Shown piece by piece: positions 24,370-33,328 of a stretch of DNA of 64,000 nucleotides. Position numbers and translations under genes: made by a program. Where the stretch lies: contig NC_063024.1 in the NCBI RefSeq assembly GCF_020509005.1, positions 744,001 to 808,000 of the forward strand. Reading direction: 5' to 3'. The stretch comes from Fulvia fulva. Taxonomy: Eukaryota; Ascomycota; Dothideomycetes; Mycosphaerellales; Mycosphaerellaceae. Every line of letters begins with the position of its first letter. The first letter of the stretch is position 1. A model generated the notes under the pieces. It made no database searches, had not been told where the DNA came from, and saw only the letters and a list, made by a program, of their open reading frames with translations.

Positions 24370-26841
24370 ATGTTTACATCTTCATGCGCAACGTGTCGAT
24401 TGAGGAGTCTGATTAGGACGAAGGAGGTGGCCAGGAGGAGGAGAACGGCACAATATGTGGCGAGGCCATTAGCGGCGTTGAGGCCTTTTACGACGTCGCC
24501 GAGTAGGCAGAGGAGGGGTTTGGTGCCTACACGAGCAGCACCAACGGCGTCCCCGAAGCTGGTTCCCTTTACGCGGAGGCAGGAAGTCTCGCTTCTTGAG
24601 TCTTTGTATACGTCTGGCAGCATTACGAGGGAGGAATGGAGAGAGAGTGTTGTGGTGCAGGCTGGCTTGAAAGATGAAGAGCAAGGGACAGAGGAACGAG
24701 TTAGACGGCTGAGAGAATGGTACTCGGGAGACATTGTGCCTGGTGTTCTGCTGGAAGAGGAGGAGGTGAGGGTTTATGAGAGGTTGTTTGGGAAGGCTAG
24801 AGAGTTTGAGGTTGGCGTGGAGCAGGAAGAGGGAGATGTTGAAGAGCAGGCTGGCACGGGAGTCTTGAGGGAGGGGACGGAGGGAGTGCTGGAGGAGGTT
24901 GAGTTTGACGAAGAGCTGGATATTGAAGATGAGGAGGATGTGACTAGGAGGAGAAGTAGTGGGAATGAGAGACTTGCGGATGATATCAGAGCTGCTATGG
25001 AAGGCGAGCAAGAGTCGGAGAGGGATGAAGTGGCAGAAGGTGATGATGGACAGGATGCTTTCTTACGGACACATCCTCTATCGATCGCAAACCGATTCGC
25101 GACTTCGCCCGCTACTCTACAGCTACCGAAGCTCCCCTTCATCGATCCCGTCACAGCTATGCTCTCCGGTATATCGAATACGCACCTGAACGAAACGGCA
25201 CATCGCGTCTTTGGCGGTCCTGGCCTGCCGTACAGTACTTCTACACCTACAAGAGGAAGAGCAATGCCACAGAAGCCGATTGCGCTTGATGCATATCAGG
25301 GACAGATGGCAGAGATTGAGGCGGATGTGTACATGAGCACCATCATGCCGGGCATGTACTCGAGCATCATAAGCACTCTGACGGAGACGAGGAAGCGGCT
25401 AGGTACTGCGTGGGCTGAAGATATGGTTCGCAAAGCTGAAGCTGGAGAGCTGCGGATCCTCGACGCTGGCGGCAGTGGTGCTGGTGTCCTGGCTGTGAGG
25501 GAGATGCTTAGAGCTGAATGGGAGCGTATGCATGAAGACGGCCATGGAGACGAGAGTCCAATGGCACTTGCTGAGCTTGACGGGAAAGCTGGCGGCGAGA
25601 GTGCAATGCCACCGATGGGCTCAGCTACGGTCTTGAGTGGGTCCGATACCCTACGGAAAAGAGCCAGCAAGCTCCTGGACAACACTACGTTCGTGCCGAG
25701 ATTGCCAGACTATGTCCACACCGAAGTGGCAAAACAGCATGGCAAGTTCGACATCGTCATTGCACCACACACACTTTGGCCGCTGAAGGAAGACTACATC
25801 CGCAAGACCCACGTCCAGAACCTCTGGAGCCTTCTCTCAAACAACGGCGGCATTCTCCTGCTCCTCGAGAAGGGCGTAGCACGAGGTTTCGAGCTCATCG
25901 CGGGTGCCCGCGATATGCTCCTCGACTCCCGCATCGCCTCTCCTGACTCCCTTTCCCGTCAACGAGATATTACTGAACCCATTCAGAAGGACCTCGAAGT
26001 GGAATGGGAGAACTTGACTTCCGTCCCGAAGGAGACTGGTATGATCATCGCACCTTGCACAAACCACTCAAGCTGTCCGATGTACACACAGAAGGGCTTG
26101 GTGAAAGGACGTCGCGACATCTGCGCCTTCGAACAACGCTATCACCGCCCTCAATTCCTGCAAACCATCTTCGGCACCAAAGGCCGCAACCACGAAAACG
26201 TCGAATTCTCCTACATCAGCGTCATGCGCGGCCGTGACCTCCGCAAAACAACCACCTCCACCATCGAACAAACCCCCGAAGCCCGCGACGCCGCCTTCAA
26301 AGGCTACGAAGCCTCCACCCAGGACCCACACTCGCTCTCCCTCCCCCGCACCATCCTCCCACCCATCAAACGCAAAGGCCACGTAATCCTCGACCTCTGC
26401 ACCCCAGCCGGCAAACTAGAGCGCTGGACAGTTCCCCGCTCTTTCAGCAAGCAGGCCTACCGCGACGCACGCAAATCCCAATGGGGTGATCTCTGGGCCA
26501 TGGGCGCTAAGACTTCTATACCGAGAACCCCGACCATCAAGCGGAACCGCCTGGACCCAGAGTATGCGGATCTTGATGTGAAGAGTGTCAAGGGGGATGG
26601 GCAGAAGGCGAGGAGTGAGCAGGCGAAGTGGGAGAAGAGGGAGGCGAGGAGGGGAAGGGGGACCGCGGGTGGCTTGAGTACGGATGAGTATGGAAGGGTT
26701 GTTGTGGGGGGTGAGAGGGTTGGTGTTGCTGGGGAGGTTTTGAATGGAGGGAAGAGGAGAGGGGGGATCAAGGTTAAGGGGATTAGGGATAAGAGGGATA
26801 AGCGGGGGGATGGGAATGGGAGGAGGAAGAATCTGGACTAG
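24370..26841 (+). CDS. RSM22: Mitochondrial small-ribosome assembly methyltransferase-like protein Rsm22 (METTL17 family)
   Basis: A single exon of 823 aa. I chose the ATG at 24370 because it begins an Arg-rich, acid-free stretch (MFTSSCATCRLRSLIRTKE...) typical of a mitochondrial presequence. A SAM-binding glycine motif, ILDAGGSGAGVLAVREM, lies near residue 361. Near 560 is APCTNHSSCPMY, followed by GRRDICAFEQRYHRPQF and later VILDLC; these cysteines match those that bind an Fe-S cluster in METTL17. The family helps assemble the mitochondrial small ribosomal subunit. Two long insertions, one acidic (residues about 150-245) and a Gly/Arg/Lys-rich C-terminus after about residue 735, are probably disordered. 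Length is at the upper end for fungal members. Confidence 0.93.
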   Translation: MFTSSCATCRLRSLIRTKEVARRRRTAQYVARPLAALRPFTTSPSRQRRGLVPTRAAPTASPKLVPFTRRQEVSLLESLYTSGSITREEWRESVVVQAGLKDEEQGTEERVRRLREWYSGDIVPGVLLEEEEVRVYERLFGKAREFEVGVEQEEGDVEEQAGTGVLREGTEGVLEEVEFDEELDIEDEEDVTRRRSSGNERLADDIRAAMEGEQESERDEVAEGDDGQDAFLRTHPLSIANRFATSPATLQLPKLPFIDPVTAMLSGISNTHLNETAHRVFGGPGLPYSTSTPTRGRAMPQKPIALDAYQGQMAEIEADVYMSTIMPGMYSSIISTLTETRKRLGTAWAEDMVRKAEAGELRILDAGGSGAGVLAVREMLRAEWERMHEDGHGDESPMALAELDGKAGGESAMPPMGSATVLSGSDTLRKRASKLLDNTTFVPRLPDYVHTEVAKQHGKFDIVIAPHTLWPLKEDYIRKTHVQNLWSLLSNNGGILLLLEKGVARGFELIAGARDMLLDSRIASPDSLSRQRDITEPIQKDLEVEWENLTSVPKETGMIIAPCTNHSSCPMYTQKGLVKGRRDICAFEQRYHRPQFLQTIFGTKGRNHENVEFSYISVMRGRDLRKTTTSTIEQTPEARDAAFKGYEASTQDPHSLSLPRTILPPIKRKGHVILDLCTPAGKLERWTVPRSFSKQAYRDARKSQWGDLWAMGAKTSIPRTPTIKRNRLDPEYADLDVKSVKGDGQKARSEQAKWEKREARRGRGTAGGLSTDEYGRVVVGGERVGVAGEVLNGGKRRGGIKVKGIRDKRDKRGDGNGRRKNLD

Positions 26842-26952
26842 GCGCACGTGTGAGGATTATGTGATGATGTCCAAGGTAGATGATGAAGTGACTCTGCTCT
26901 GAAGGGATGTTTCTCGATATTCCTGGTCTAGTGGTGATGTGCTTCAAACCAG

Positions 26953-27108
26953 CAAAAAGACAACGACATCCGCTGGAATGGCCATCGTGGAAGAGTTTTT
27001 CAGGCCGTACGATGAGCTATCATCTTACCAGAAAAGAGCTCCAAGACTCCACAGATTATACCGAGACAGCTCTACTGCTTGCGCCACTCCACCGGATGTG
27101 GTTGCTCG
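26953..27108 (-). ncRNA. tRNA-like unit A
   Basis: The 5' arm CAACCACATCCGGTGGAGTG and the reverse complement of the 3' arm, CAACGACATCCGCTGGAATG, agree at 17 of 20 positions, so the ends can pair. A box: TGGCGCAAGCAGTAGAGC. Terminator: five T at 26954-26958. A GATATC element lies at 27130-27135 upstream. No clear B box. Confidence 0.6.
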
Positions 27109-27238
27109 ATATCCTGGTAACATTTGCCAGATATCAAGGCTCACATCTTCATCTTGGGCCAGGGACAAAAAGTGAAAGGAATACTCTGATATGATGTCCG
27201 CAGGTTGCGAGGTCGTGTGATTTGACACTCCCGGAAAG

Positions 27239-27392
27239 CAAAAGGAACAACCACATTCGACCGAATGGCATGTCTAGGCGGAGGCATCGCCATCAACACC
27301 CATTGGTGTCGACGTGCAGCCTTGTCATGGACGTGTTAGAAAGCAACCAAGCGGCTACTGACTGAGCCATTCGACCGAATGTGATTGTCGAT
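27239..27392 (-). ncRNA. tRNA-like unit B
   Basis: Arms CAATCACATTCGGTCGAATG and, reverse-complemented, CAACCACATTCGACCGAATG; the three differences leave G-U pairs. The A box TGGCTCAGTCAGTAGCCGC closely resembles the D-arm of a lysine-type tRNA. Terminator of four T at 27240-27243. A TATATATAT box lies at 27411-27420. Confidence 0.65.
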
Positions 27393-27506
27393 GGTGGGAC
27401 TTTGGTGTTGGTATATATATGAAGCATCTGTCTCCCCTTTTGGGCCTCGAAGCGGCCGAAAGGCATATTTGGGCCAGGACGACTTGCTAATCAGGATGAT
27501 CTAGAT

Positions 27507-27662
27507 GCAAAGAGCAATGACACCCGCTTCACGTGGCAATAAAATAATGCATTGCACGAAGATCCAGTCACATAGCTGGATCGACGGTATCGACATCAAG
27601 CTTCAATGGCCTAGCAGAGGGAGAAATAACTGGTGAGCCACTGGAGCGGCCGTGATCGTCGA
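27507..27662 (-). ncRNA. tRNA-like unit C (weak)
   Basis: Arms GATCACGGCCGCTCCAGTGG and ATGACACCCGCTTCACGTGG are more diverged than in other units. The A box starts TGGCTCACCAG. Only three T remain at the terminator (27509-27511) and no TATA-like element is seen, so this copy is probably inactive. Confidence 0.4.
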
Positions 27663-27807
27663 AGATGCTCGGGAACGCTTCTTCATGAACGTTGAGCATA
27701 GGCTATGGTCTCCCTCCACCGGACGGAAGAGACGTCATTGCCCACAAAAGAAGATAGGACTTGGCGCTCAGTACGGCGCAGATAGGTTTCTAGGACGTCG
27801 AACTGGG

Positions 27808-27963
27808 CAAAAAGAGCAACCACATTCGCTCGGGCGGCGGCTTGAACACGCGTCGGGACCGGATCACGTCTGATGTCGTGAATCGGTCTTGCGGTGCTCA
27901 AGCTGTCAGATAGAAGAGAAGCGCCTTACTGACTGAGCCAATCGAGCGAGTGTGGTTGTCGAA
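27808..27963 (-). ncRNA. tRNA-like unit D
   Basis: Arms CAACCACACTCGCTCGATTG and CAACCACATTCGCTCGGGCG pair over the whole length with wobble. A box TGGCTCAGTCAGTAAGGCGC. A B-box-like GTTCAAGCC lies at 27839-27847. Terminator of five T at 27809-27813; TATA-like TATATA at 27982-27989. Confidence 0.65.
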
Positions 27964-28079
27964 GACTGCTTCTTGCTTGTTGTATATATTGCTGACAAGC
28001 ACTTTAACGACTGAGATGTCCTCAAGAAGCAGGCACACAAGGATGCCAAAGGATCGCCACGAATTATGATAATAGGAGG

Positions 28080-28243
28080 CAAAAAGAACAACCACACTCA
28101 CCCGGGTGGCAGCCGCTTGAGCAGAAGCAAGAGCAGACCTTCGATGCGCCGGAGGTATACCTGATCTTTGCCCAGTGAAGGCGAGAGTGGCAGTGCGATT
28201 AGTGCTGTACTGAATGAGCCACCAAGACAAGTGCGGTTGTCGT
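28080..28243 (-). ncRNA. tRNA-like unit E
   Basis: Arms CAACCGCACTTGTCTTGGTG and CAACCACACTCACCCGGGTG. A box TGGCTCATTCAGTACAGCA, B-box-like GCTCAAGCGG at 28113-28122, terminator of five T at 28081-28085. No TATA-like element was found upstream. Confidence 0.55.
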
Positions 28244-28281
28244 GGTGTCTGACATTTGAGCCACACATGTAACGAAAGCGG

Positions 28282-28435
28282 CAAAAAGAAGACCATACTC
28301 GTTCACATGGCAGCATGAAGAGGTCAAATTGATCGACGACTGCCGATGTTGATCAAGTCTGCCCTACCCAAGCTGTCAGCCGGCCACAGTGATGCCGTTG
28401 TAATTGAGCCACCCGAGCGAATACAGTCTTCCGAA
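28282..28435 (-). ncRNA. tRNA-like unit F
   Basis: Both arms differ from the other units in the same way: AGACTGTATTCGCTCGGGTG and AGACCATACTCGTTCACATG (AGAC instead of CAAC). A box TGGCTCAATTACAACGGC. Terminator of five T at 28283-28287; GTATATG at 28454-28460. Confidence 0.6.
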
Positions 28436-28729
28436 GCCAGGATTTTCAATGTCGTATATGAGCATACACTGATCATCGCTTTGCTGGATGATCGACTTTC
28501 GTACTGACATGGACTTGCTCCGTCATTGGGCAGGACAATGCAAATTCGATAGGAAACATGTGCAAGTCTTGGCAGCTTTCAAAGCTGCGCCGGCGTCTTC
28601 CATGGAGCAGTACTTGAGCAGAACACTGACTGAAGACTGCCCAGAACCTTCTAGAAGTATCATTGCTAACTCCACTGATCCATCACGAATTTCCTTATCC
28701 AGGATGACCATCACGAAGTCAAAAGATGG

Positions 28730-28905
28730 CAAAAAGAAGACCTCAGGTTTGACCCTAAGGGAAGAGAAATGGTTAAATACCTCGTATCGCACTTATGGTT
28801 GCCAGTGATGCAAAACTCATGAATGATAGCATATGCTATCGTAACCACATCGTTCGAACTGAGCTATGCACACGCCGAAGGTACAGCTTGCGCCACGGAT
28901 GCATT
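28730..28905 (-). ncRNA. tRNA-like unit G (degenerate remnant)
   Basis: A five-T terminator (28731-28735) and an A-box-like TGGCGCAAGCTGTACC survive, but the two arms no longer pair well. The flanking gap of about 450 bp on either side suggests a lost neighbour. Confidence 0.3.
28825..28840. repeat. Perfect 16-bp palindrome
   Basis: GATAGCATATGCTATC reads the same on both strands. Just after it is AACCACATCGTTCGAACTGAGC (28843-28864 region), resembling a 5' arm in plus orientation, so it may be the upstream element of a decayed plus-strand unit. Confidence 0.6.
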
Positions 28906-29224
28906 TTCTGCTTCTTTGATGGAGTAAGTAGTGTTTGAAGTAATTCTATGCCTATGTGAGGATGCTTCTAACGCAAAGAAGTGATGTGAAGAGTGAGGTC
29001 TAGTGATGCTTCTTGTGAGAACGTGGGATATACGACGTAAGCTTCACTCTCATTTGTTTGTCACAACTCTGTCACTCACAGACCGGCGAAGTAGGCAGAG
29101 GGGATGAAGCCTGTGAATTCCCCTCCGCTAACAGACTCGGTACTCCAGGAAGTAAACCGAGAGCAAAAGTCCTCGATGTAATCCGATGATGGAACAACGT
29201 TACTCCATATGTCCTGCTACAAAG

Positions 29225-29372
29225 CAAAAAGGCAACCACACCCGCTCGAACAGCAGCTCGACCGCCTCACCTATGTACCAACTGAGGTACGATGGAGTAA
29301 GCTGTCTTGAGCATGCCGCGGAGGGCGCATTGCGCTCCACCACTTGCGCCATTCGAGCGAGTACATTTGCAC
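29225..29372 (-). ncRNA. tRNA-like unit H
   Basis: Arms AAATGTACTCGCTCGAATGG and AACCACACCCGCTCGAACAG. The A box TGGCGCAAGTGGTGGAGCGC is an excellent tRNA-type match, with B-box-like GGTCGAGCTGC at 29253-29263. Terminator of five T at 29226-29230; TATA-like at 29394-29399. Confidence 0.65.
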
Positions 29373-29502
29373 GTGTACACCAGATCTTGACTGGTATATC
29401 AAGGCACGTCGGCTCGTACATGCTTCGTGATGGACGCAAGGCAAAAGATCAAGTACGACATCTCGCAGCTTCCAACGATGGAGTCTGAGATCATTTCGGA
29501 GG

Positions 29503-29656
29503 CAAAAAGAACGACCGTCCTTGCTCGAATGTCTGTTCTTAGCAATAGAGCAGCAGGCTTACGATATCATCGTAGTCCCGTAGCACTGCTAGCAGACTAT
29601 AGTTGTGTGCAAGGTGCAAAACCATTGAGCCATTCGAACGAGTACAGTCGTCGAAA
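29503..29656 (-). ncRNA. tRNA-like unit I
   Basis: Arms CGACTGTACTCGTTCGAATG and CGACCGTCCTTGCTCGAATG; both share CGACYGT, unlike other units. A box TGGCTCAATGGTTTTGCACC. Terminator of five T at 29504-29508; TATA-like TTATAT around 29675-29680. Confidence 0.6.
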
Positions 29657-29812
29657 GAAACTGACTACTGGGCGTTATATCAGCCTTCGCCTAAACAGCT
29701 GATCACGCACGATCTAGGAGTCTTCCATGTGATAAGAGCGAAAGGCAAAAGTGTACTGATCAGAGCCAAGTATGACTACTCAGTGTTGTCATCGAGAAGA
29801 TCTGCCATGTAG

Positions 29813-29979
29813 CAAAAAGACAACCCACATCCCCTCAAGTGGTACCTCACCGTCAGCATCTTTACACCACGACGCCTAGACGTCGTGGTGTGAAGGATGC
29901 AGAACGAGGCCTTTAGGTTCACCACCAAGCGCATTTGCACTTAGACCACTGAGCCACCTGGACGAATGTGGGTTGCTCG
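29813..29979 (-). ncRNA. tRNA-like unit J with internal long hairpin
   Basis: Arms CAACCCACATTCGTCCAGGT and CAACCCACATCCCCTCAAGT; both carry the extra C of CAACCCACAT. A box TGGCTCAGTGGTCTAAGTGC. Terminator of five T at 29814-29818; a TATTTAAG-like box at 30002-30010. The middle folds into a separate hairpin: an 11-bp stem (29864-29874 with 29881-29891) around CCTAGA, extended outward by GCATC/GGATGC. Confidence 0.65.
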
Positions 29980-30102
29980 AATGTCCCTGCTTCCCCATGA
30001 CCTTAAATACCCTCAACGACACTGAGCTGCTCGCCGAGCAAGAGCCAATCCAGACTAAAGGCACCGAGGCTCATGTATCTCGAACGGCATGCTTCCCTCG
30101 AT

Positions 30103-30262
30103 AACCACCTCTGCACGAATGGCTCAATCGGCACAGAGTCTGATCACTGTGTGCAATCGATTGACATCCGACATAGCGTACTCCCAGTGCCATGCAAAGT
30201 ATGTATTGATTCGTGTGGTGCATTTCGGTGCTATTCGGGCAGAGGTGGCTGTTTCCTTTTTG
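30103..30262 (+). ncRNA. tRNA-like unit K, plus strand
   Basis: The opposite orientation to the rest. Arms CCACCTCTGCACGAATGGC (30105-30123) and, reverse-complemented, CCACCTCTGCCCGAATAGC differ from all other units yet match each other, with a perfect 10-bp outer stem. The A box TGGCTCAATCGG is at 30120-30131. Terminator of five T at 30257-30261. A TGTATCT element lies at 30074-30080. Confidence 0.65.
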
Positions 30263-30532
30263 CCTGTTCCTACACATCACGATCATAAGCGTATCATACC
30301 CCAAGTGAGACCCGAGAACCCCGGAGGCAATGATCTCAACATGGCAGCGAAGCCTGCTCCTCATGCTCATGTCAATTCTGTACACATCATGCACACATGC
30401 GGCATTTCCCGCCATCTCATCAGAATCATAACGAACACCATCGATGTCTTTTGTACACCACATCCCACCAACCTCGCCCTACTCCACCACAACACCCCTC
30501 ACCTCTCCACCCCAATCATCACGAAGCTCCTC

Positions 30533-32275
30533 CTAAGAACTCTGACGTCGCGGCGTAATCGGCAAGAAATTCCCCACAATCAGGGACGGTCTGTTCAACA
30601 CACATCAGCAAACTTCACCAACGCCACCCCTCACATCCCCCCAACCTCTTTCACAAGCTCGGGACTTGGGTGATACTCACATATTATGCCCATCCCTCCT
30701 AATCGTAAAACTAAAACAACACCTGACCGTCTCCATCGGCACCTGCTTCTTCTCCCCCCTCTCCTTCTCCCCCGCGTCCCCCTTGACCGGACTCTTAGCC
30801 CTCTCCACCGGCCTCTTCAACGCACAACTCGTCAGAATAGCCTTCTGACTCTGATCAAACGCTATCGCGCCAAACTTCTCCCAGTAAGATACTAGGGAAT
30901 CTTCAGCGACAATTTCATGGATGGCGAGACGTCCATCTCGGAGCTTTTCGAGAGGGACGCGGAGGAGGTCGGCCATTTCGGTGTTGCCGCGGAAGACTTC
31001 GCCGGTGCGGCGCCAGCAGCAGGCGGGGACGGCCATGGAGGCGAAGACGCGGTCGTATTCCATGAGGGAGCGCTCGAACCACATTTCGACGAGGACTAGT
31101 TGGACGTCTGTCAGGCCTTGCATTGCTTCTCTGAATTTTGGGCGAAAGCGGTCTAGTTGTTTTAGGATCCGGAGCTGGCTTTCGCGCGTTAGGTGCTTGG
31201 AGATGTACTGCGACAGGCGAGAGTAGCCTTTGACGTAGTTGAAAGGTTTCAACATTCCTGCATCCCATTTTGACTTTAGCAGGGCGTGCAAGCGGTTCGA
31301 GGCACTATCGAGGCCGGCGGGGTCGGCGGCTGTCATGTAAAATTTATCGCGGGCTTTGGAGTCGATTCCTGTCGGAGGGAAAGTAGAGGATGGGCGGGAG
31401 AGTTCGATGCCTGCGGCGCTTTGGGCTTGGAGTTGTTGTATTGGGTTCGGACGGTTTGAGGAGGAGGAGGAAGTGGGAGGTGGGAGGCTATTGGCTGTGA
31501 GGGCGTTCATGGAAGAGGTGGAGAGGAGTGGATCGTTGAAGAGGGCTTGGGCATCATCGTTGGAGTAGAGGCCTGTGTTGTCGTCGAGCAGGGAGGAGGA
31601 AAGGAAGTCGTTGAGGAGGTTGTATTCGTTGGTGACTTCGGAGGTGTTGAACATGTAGTTTGGGTGTAGGTGGTGCATGTCCTGGAATTGATTGCCTGCA
31701 GCATTGCTGCTCCAATCAAAGTTCTGGAGGAAATTGTTGGTGCCATTGCTATTAGCAGACTGTGGTGTGGGTCGTTGTAGTTGTACGGGCGAGACAGGCT
31801 TCGGTTGTGCCAGATGTGGATTCGCACTGCCATTGACCAGCCCTATGTTCATATCGCCATTCCCCTGCCCATACTGCGCCACGCCATTCGACGCGGGTAT
31901 ACTCTGCTGTCCATCCGGTGTGTCCATCGGCGCCGGCGCAATGTCTGCCGTGCTCATCTCGCTCTTGGTGCGCTTGGGCGGCTCCCTCGGCTCGTCATGG
32001 CACAAATGTCCAATGTCTCTCTTCTTGCAGCGCGCACACGGTCGCTCCAGATCGCAGGTCATATGCGAGCGGCGACAGTAGACACAGGCATGATTCACTT
32101 TGCGCCTCTTCTTCTTGCCCTCGCCATTCTCCGTTGCTGTCGCTGCTTCCGAGCTCTTGCGCTTGGGCGATGCTTGTCGTTCTTTCGCGCAGGTGAGGGA
32201 CGGTTTGCTCTCTTGTGTGCCGGCTCTTATCTGCTGCTGCTGCTGCTGCTGCTGTTCATTCACGGGCGACGCCAT
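30533..32275 (-). CDS. Zn2Cys6 + PAS transcription factor, ERT1/AcuK gluconeogenesis-regulator family
   Basis: A long exon (32275-30681) plus a 58-nt last exon (30590-30533) across a 90-nt intron give 550 aa. The splice converts an early stop into IRRDGHNIPSLIVGNFLPI, the conserved end of the Ert1/Rds2/AcuK/AcuM family. The N-terminus has a run of eight Gln, then a basic stretch and the binuclear zinc cluster with cysteines at 64, 67, 74, 80, 83 and 92 (HACVYCRRSHMTCD). A PAS-like region follows near residues 400-480 (EYDRVFASMAVPACCW). Family members activate gluconeogenic genes such as PCK1 and FBP1 on non-fermentable carbon. Which paralogue this is cannot be settled by eye. An acetate-type transporter elsewhere in the window fits the same metabolism but is not linked. 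Confidence 0.92.
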
Positions 32276-33320
32276 CTTGTCGAGATGCAGTCAAGCATTG
32301 AACAAATGTAGCTCCAACTCCCAGCTTCGAGTCCAGCTCCGACCGTTGACCAGGATCCCGATTGTCCGTTCGACCGACGATAGCCGCGATGCAATGCTTC
32401 CAGCGCGCGCTCCCAAGCCTCTAGACCTCTTGCGACACTTGCGACAACCTTCTCTTGCGCGTGTGCTCGTGACCCCAGACAAGTATAGTAGTTTGTGTCA
32501 CGTCTAGTCTGGAGATCGGCGCAGACGGTAGACCCAGCCTGGCAACCCTGGTAAGCGAGGCGCAGGCCGAGATGGGGAGTCAATTCACTTCGGTAAACGC
32601 TGCCGAGAGGTGACAGGGCTGGGCTGGGGAGTTGGTAAAGGTTTAGGACGATTTCTAGTTTCGTGTTATTGATGCTATAGCTACAATTGGACCTAAGCTG
32701 AAGGTCTGTGACATGATGGCCGCACGCGCGGCAACCTTCATGTCTTTGCCACTGGCATACGAAGCCTCTTCGTTCGCATGTCATGCATTCGGCCACGGCA
32801 CTGATTTCCTTCGTCGCCCACATCTTCTCTTGGCCTTGAAGGAACGACATTCAATCTCGTTGTGACCAGCTGGTGCCATGTTCCAGACTTTGCGCACCAT
32901 ATCGACTCATCAAGTACTAGCTGGAATCTCATCCGAAACTTCCGGCCTAGCCTATCGCGATTGATGGCCATACCCTACTCTTGCTCTTCAGCGAATGAGA
33001 CAGCCAGTCAGAGGCGATTGCGCATCCGCGCAATATGGGCAGCTTCATAGCCAGCCAGGAACATCTTCCCCGCAGAAATACTCCAAGGTGACATGGCCGC
33101 GAGGAGATCCTTGAACGAATAGTTGCGGGCTAGGCTGCTCCTGGCCTGGCGATAGATTGATCTCGCTTGACATTGCATGCTTCGTGCGCTGGATAGCGGA
33201 AGGTGCGAGCCTGCCTGACTGGACAACTAGCAACGCGACGCACGTGCGAGTCGTCTTCCTGGTGGGCTCTCAAAGCAGCATAGGACGTCGGCAGACTACG
33301 TGTTGAGTTGGCTGTGGGTG
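32276..33320. other. Intergenic region with one cysteine-rich open frame
   Basis: This holds the promoter of the zinc-cluster gene. A minus-strand frame starting at 32850 contains C-x2-C-x6-C-x7-C-x2-C (ECMTCERRGFVCQWQRHEGC...), a zinc-binding-like spacing also seen in fungal gene fragments. Overlapping frames compete with it and no clean intron structure supports a gene. Confidence 0.4.
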
Positions 33321-33328
33321 TCATTCAC

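Larger units (their letters stand above)
26953..30262. repeat. Array of tRNA-like RNA-gene units (overall locus)
   Basis: At least ten related units, nine on the minus strand and the last on the plus strand, with one further degenerate unit. T-runs lie at 26954, 27240, 27509 (broken), 27809, 28081, 28283, 28731 (degenerate), 29226, 29504, 29814 and 30257, so the usual spacing is about 270-310 bp. Each unit has a 5' arm, a tRNA-type A box (TGGCKCA), a variable middle of about 90 nt, a 3' arm complementary to the 5' arm, and a T-run within about 10 nt. Most have a TATA-like element about 17-23 nt beyond the 5' arm. No protein-coding gene is supported in this interval. Confidence 0.75.

Noticed and set aside
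26953..30262. Ordinary tRNA genes
   Set aside because: The A boxes and T-runs fit, but units are about 150-165 nt, closing stems are about 20 bp rather than 7, and no canonical T-arm with a paired stem around GTTCRA is found. I therefore call them tRNA-like only.
26953..30262. CRISPR array or MITE family
   Set aside because: The recurring parts are inverted arms of about 20 nt around A boxes with about 90-nt middles, not identical direct repeats with spacers. No target-site duplications or common internal sequence support a MITE.
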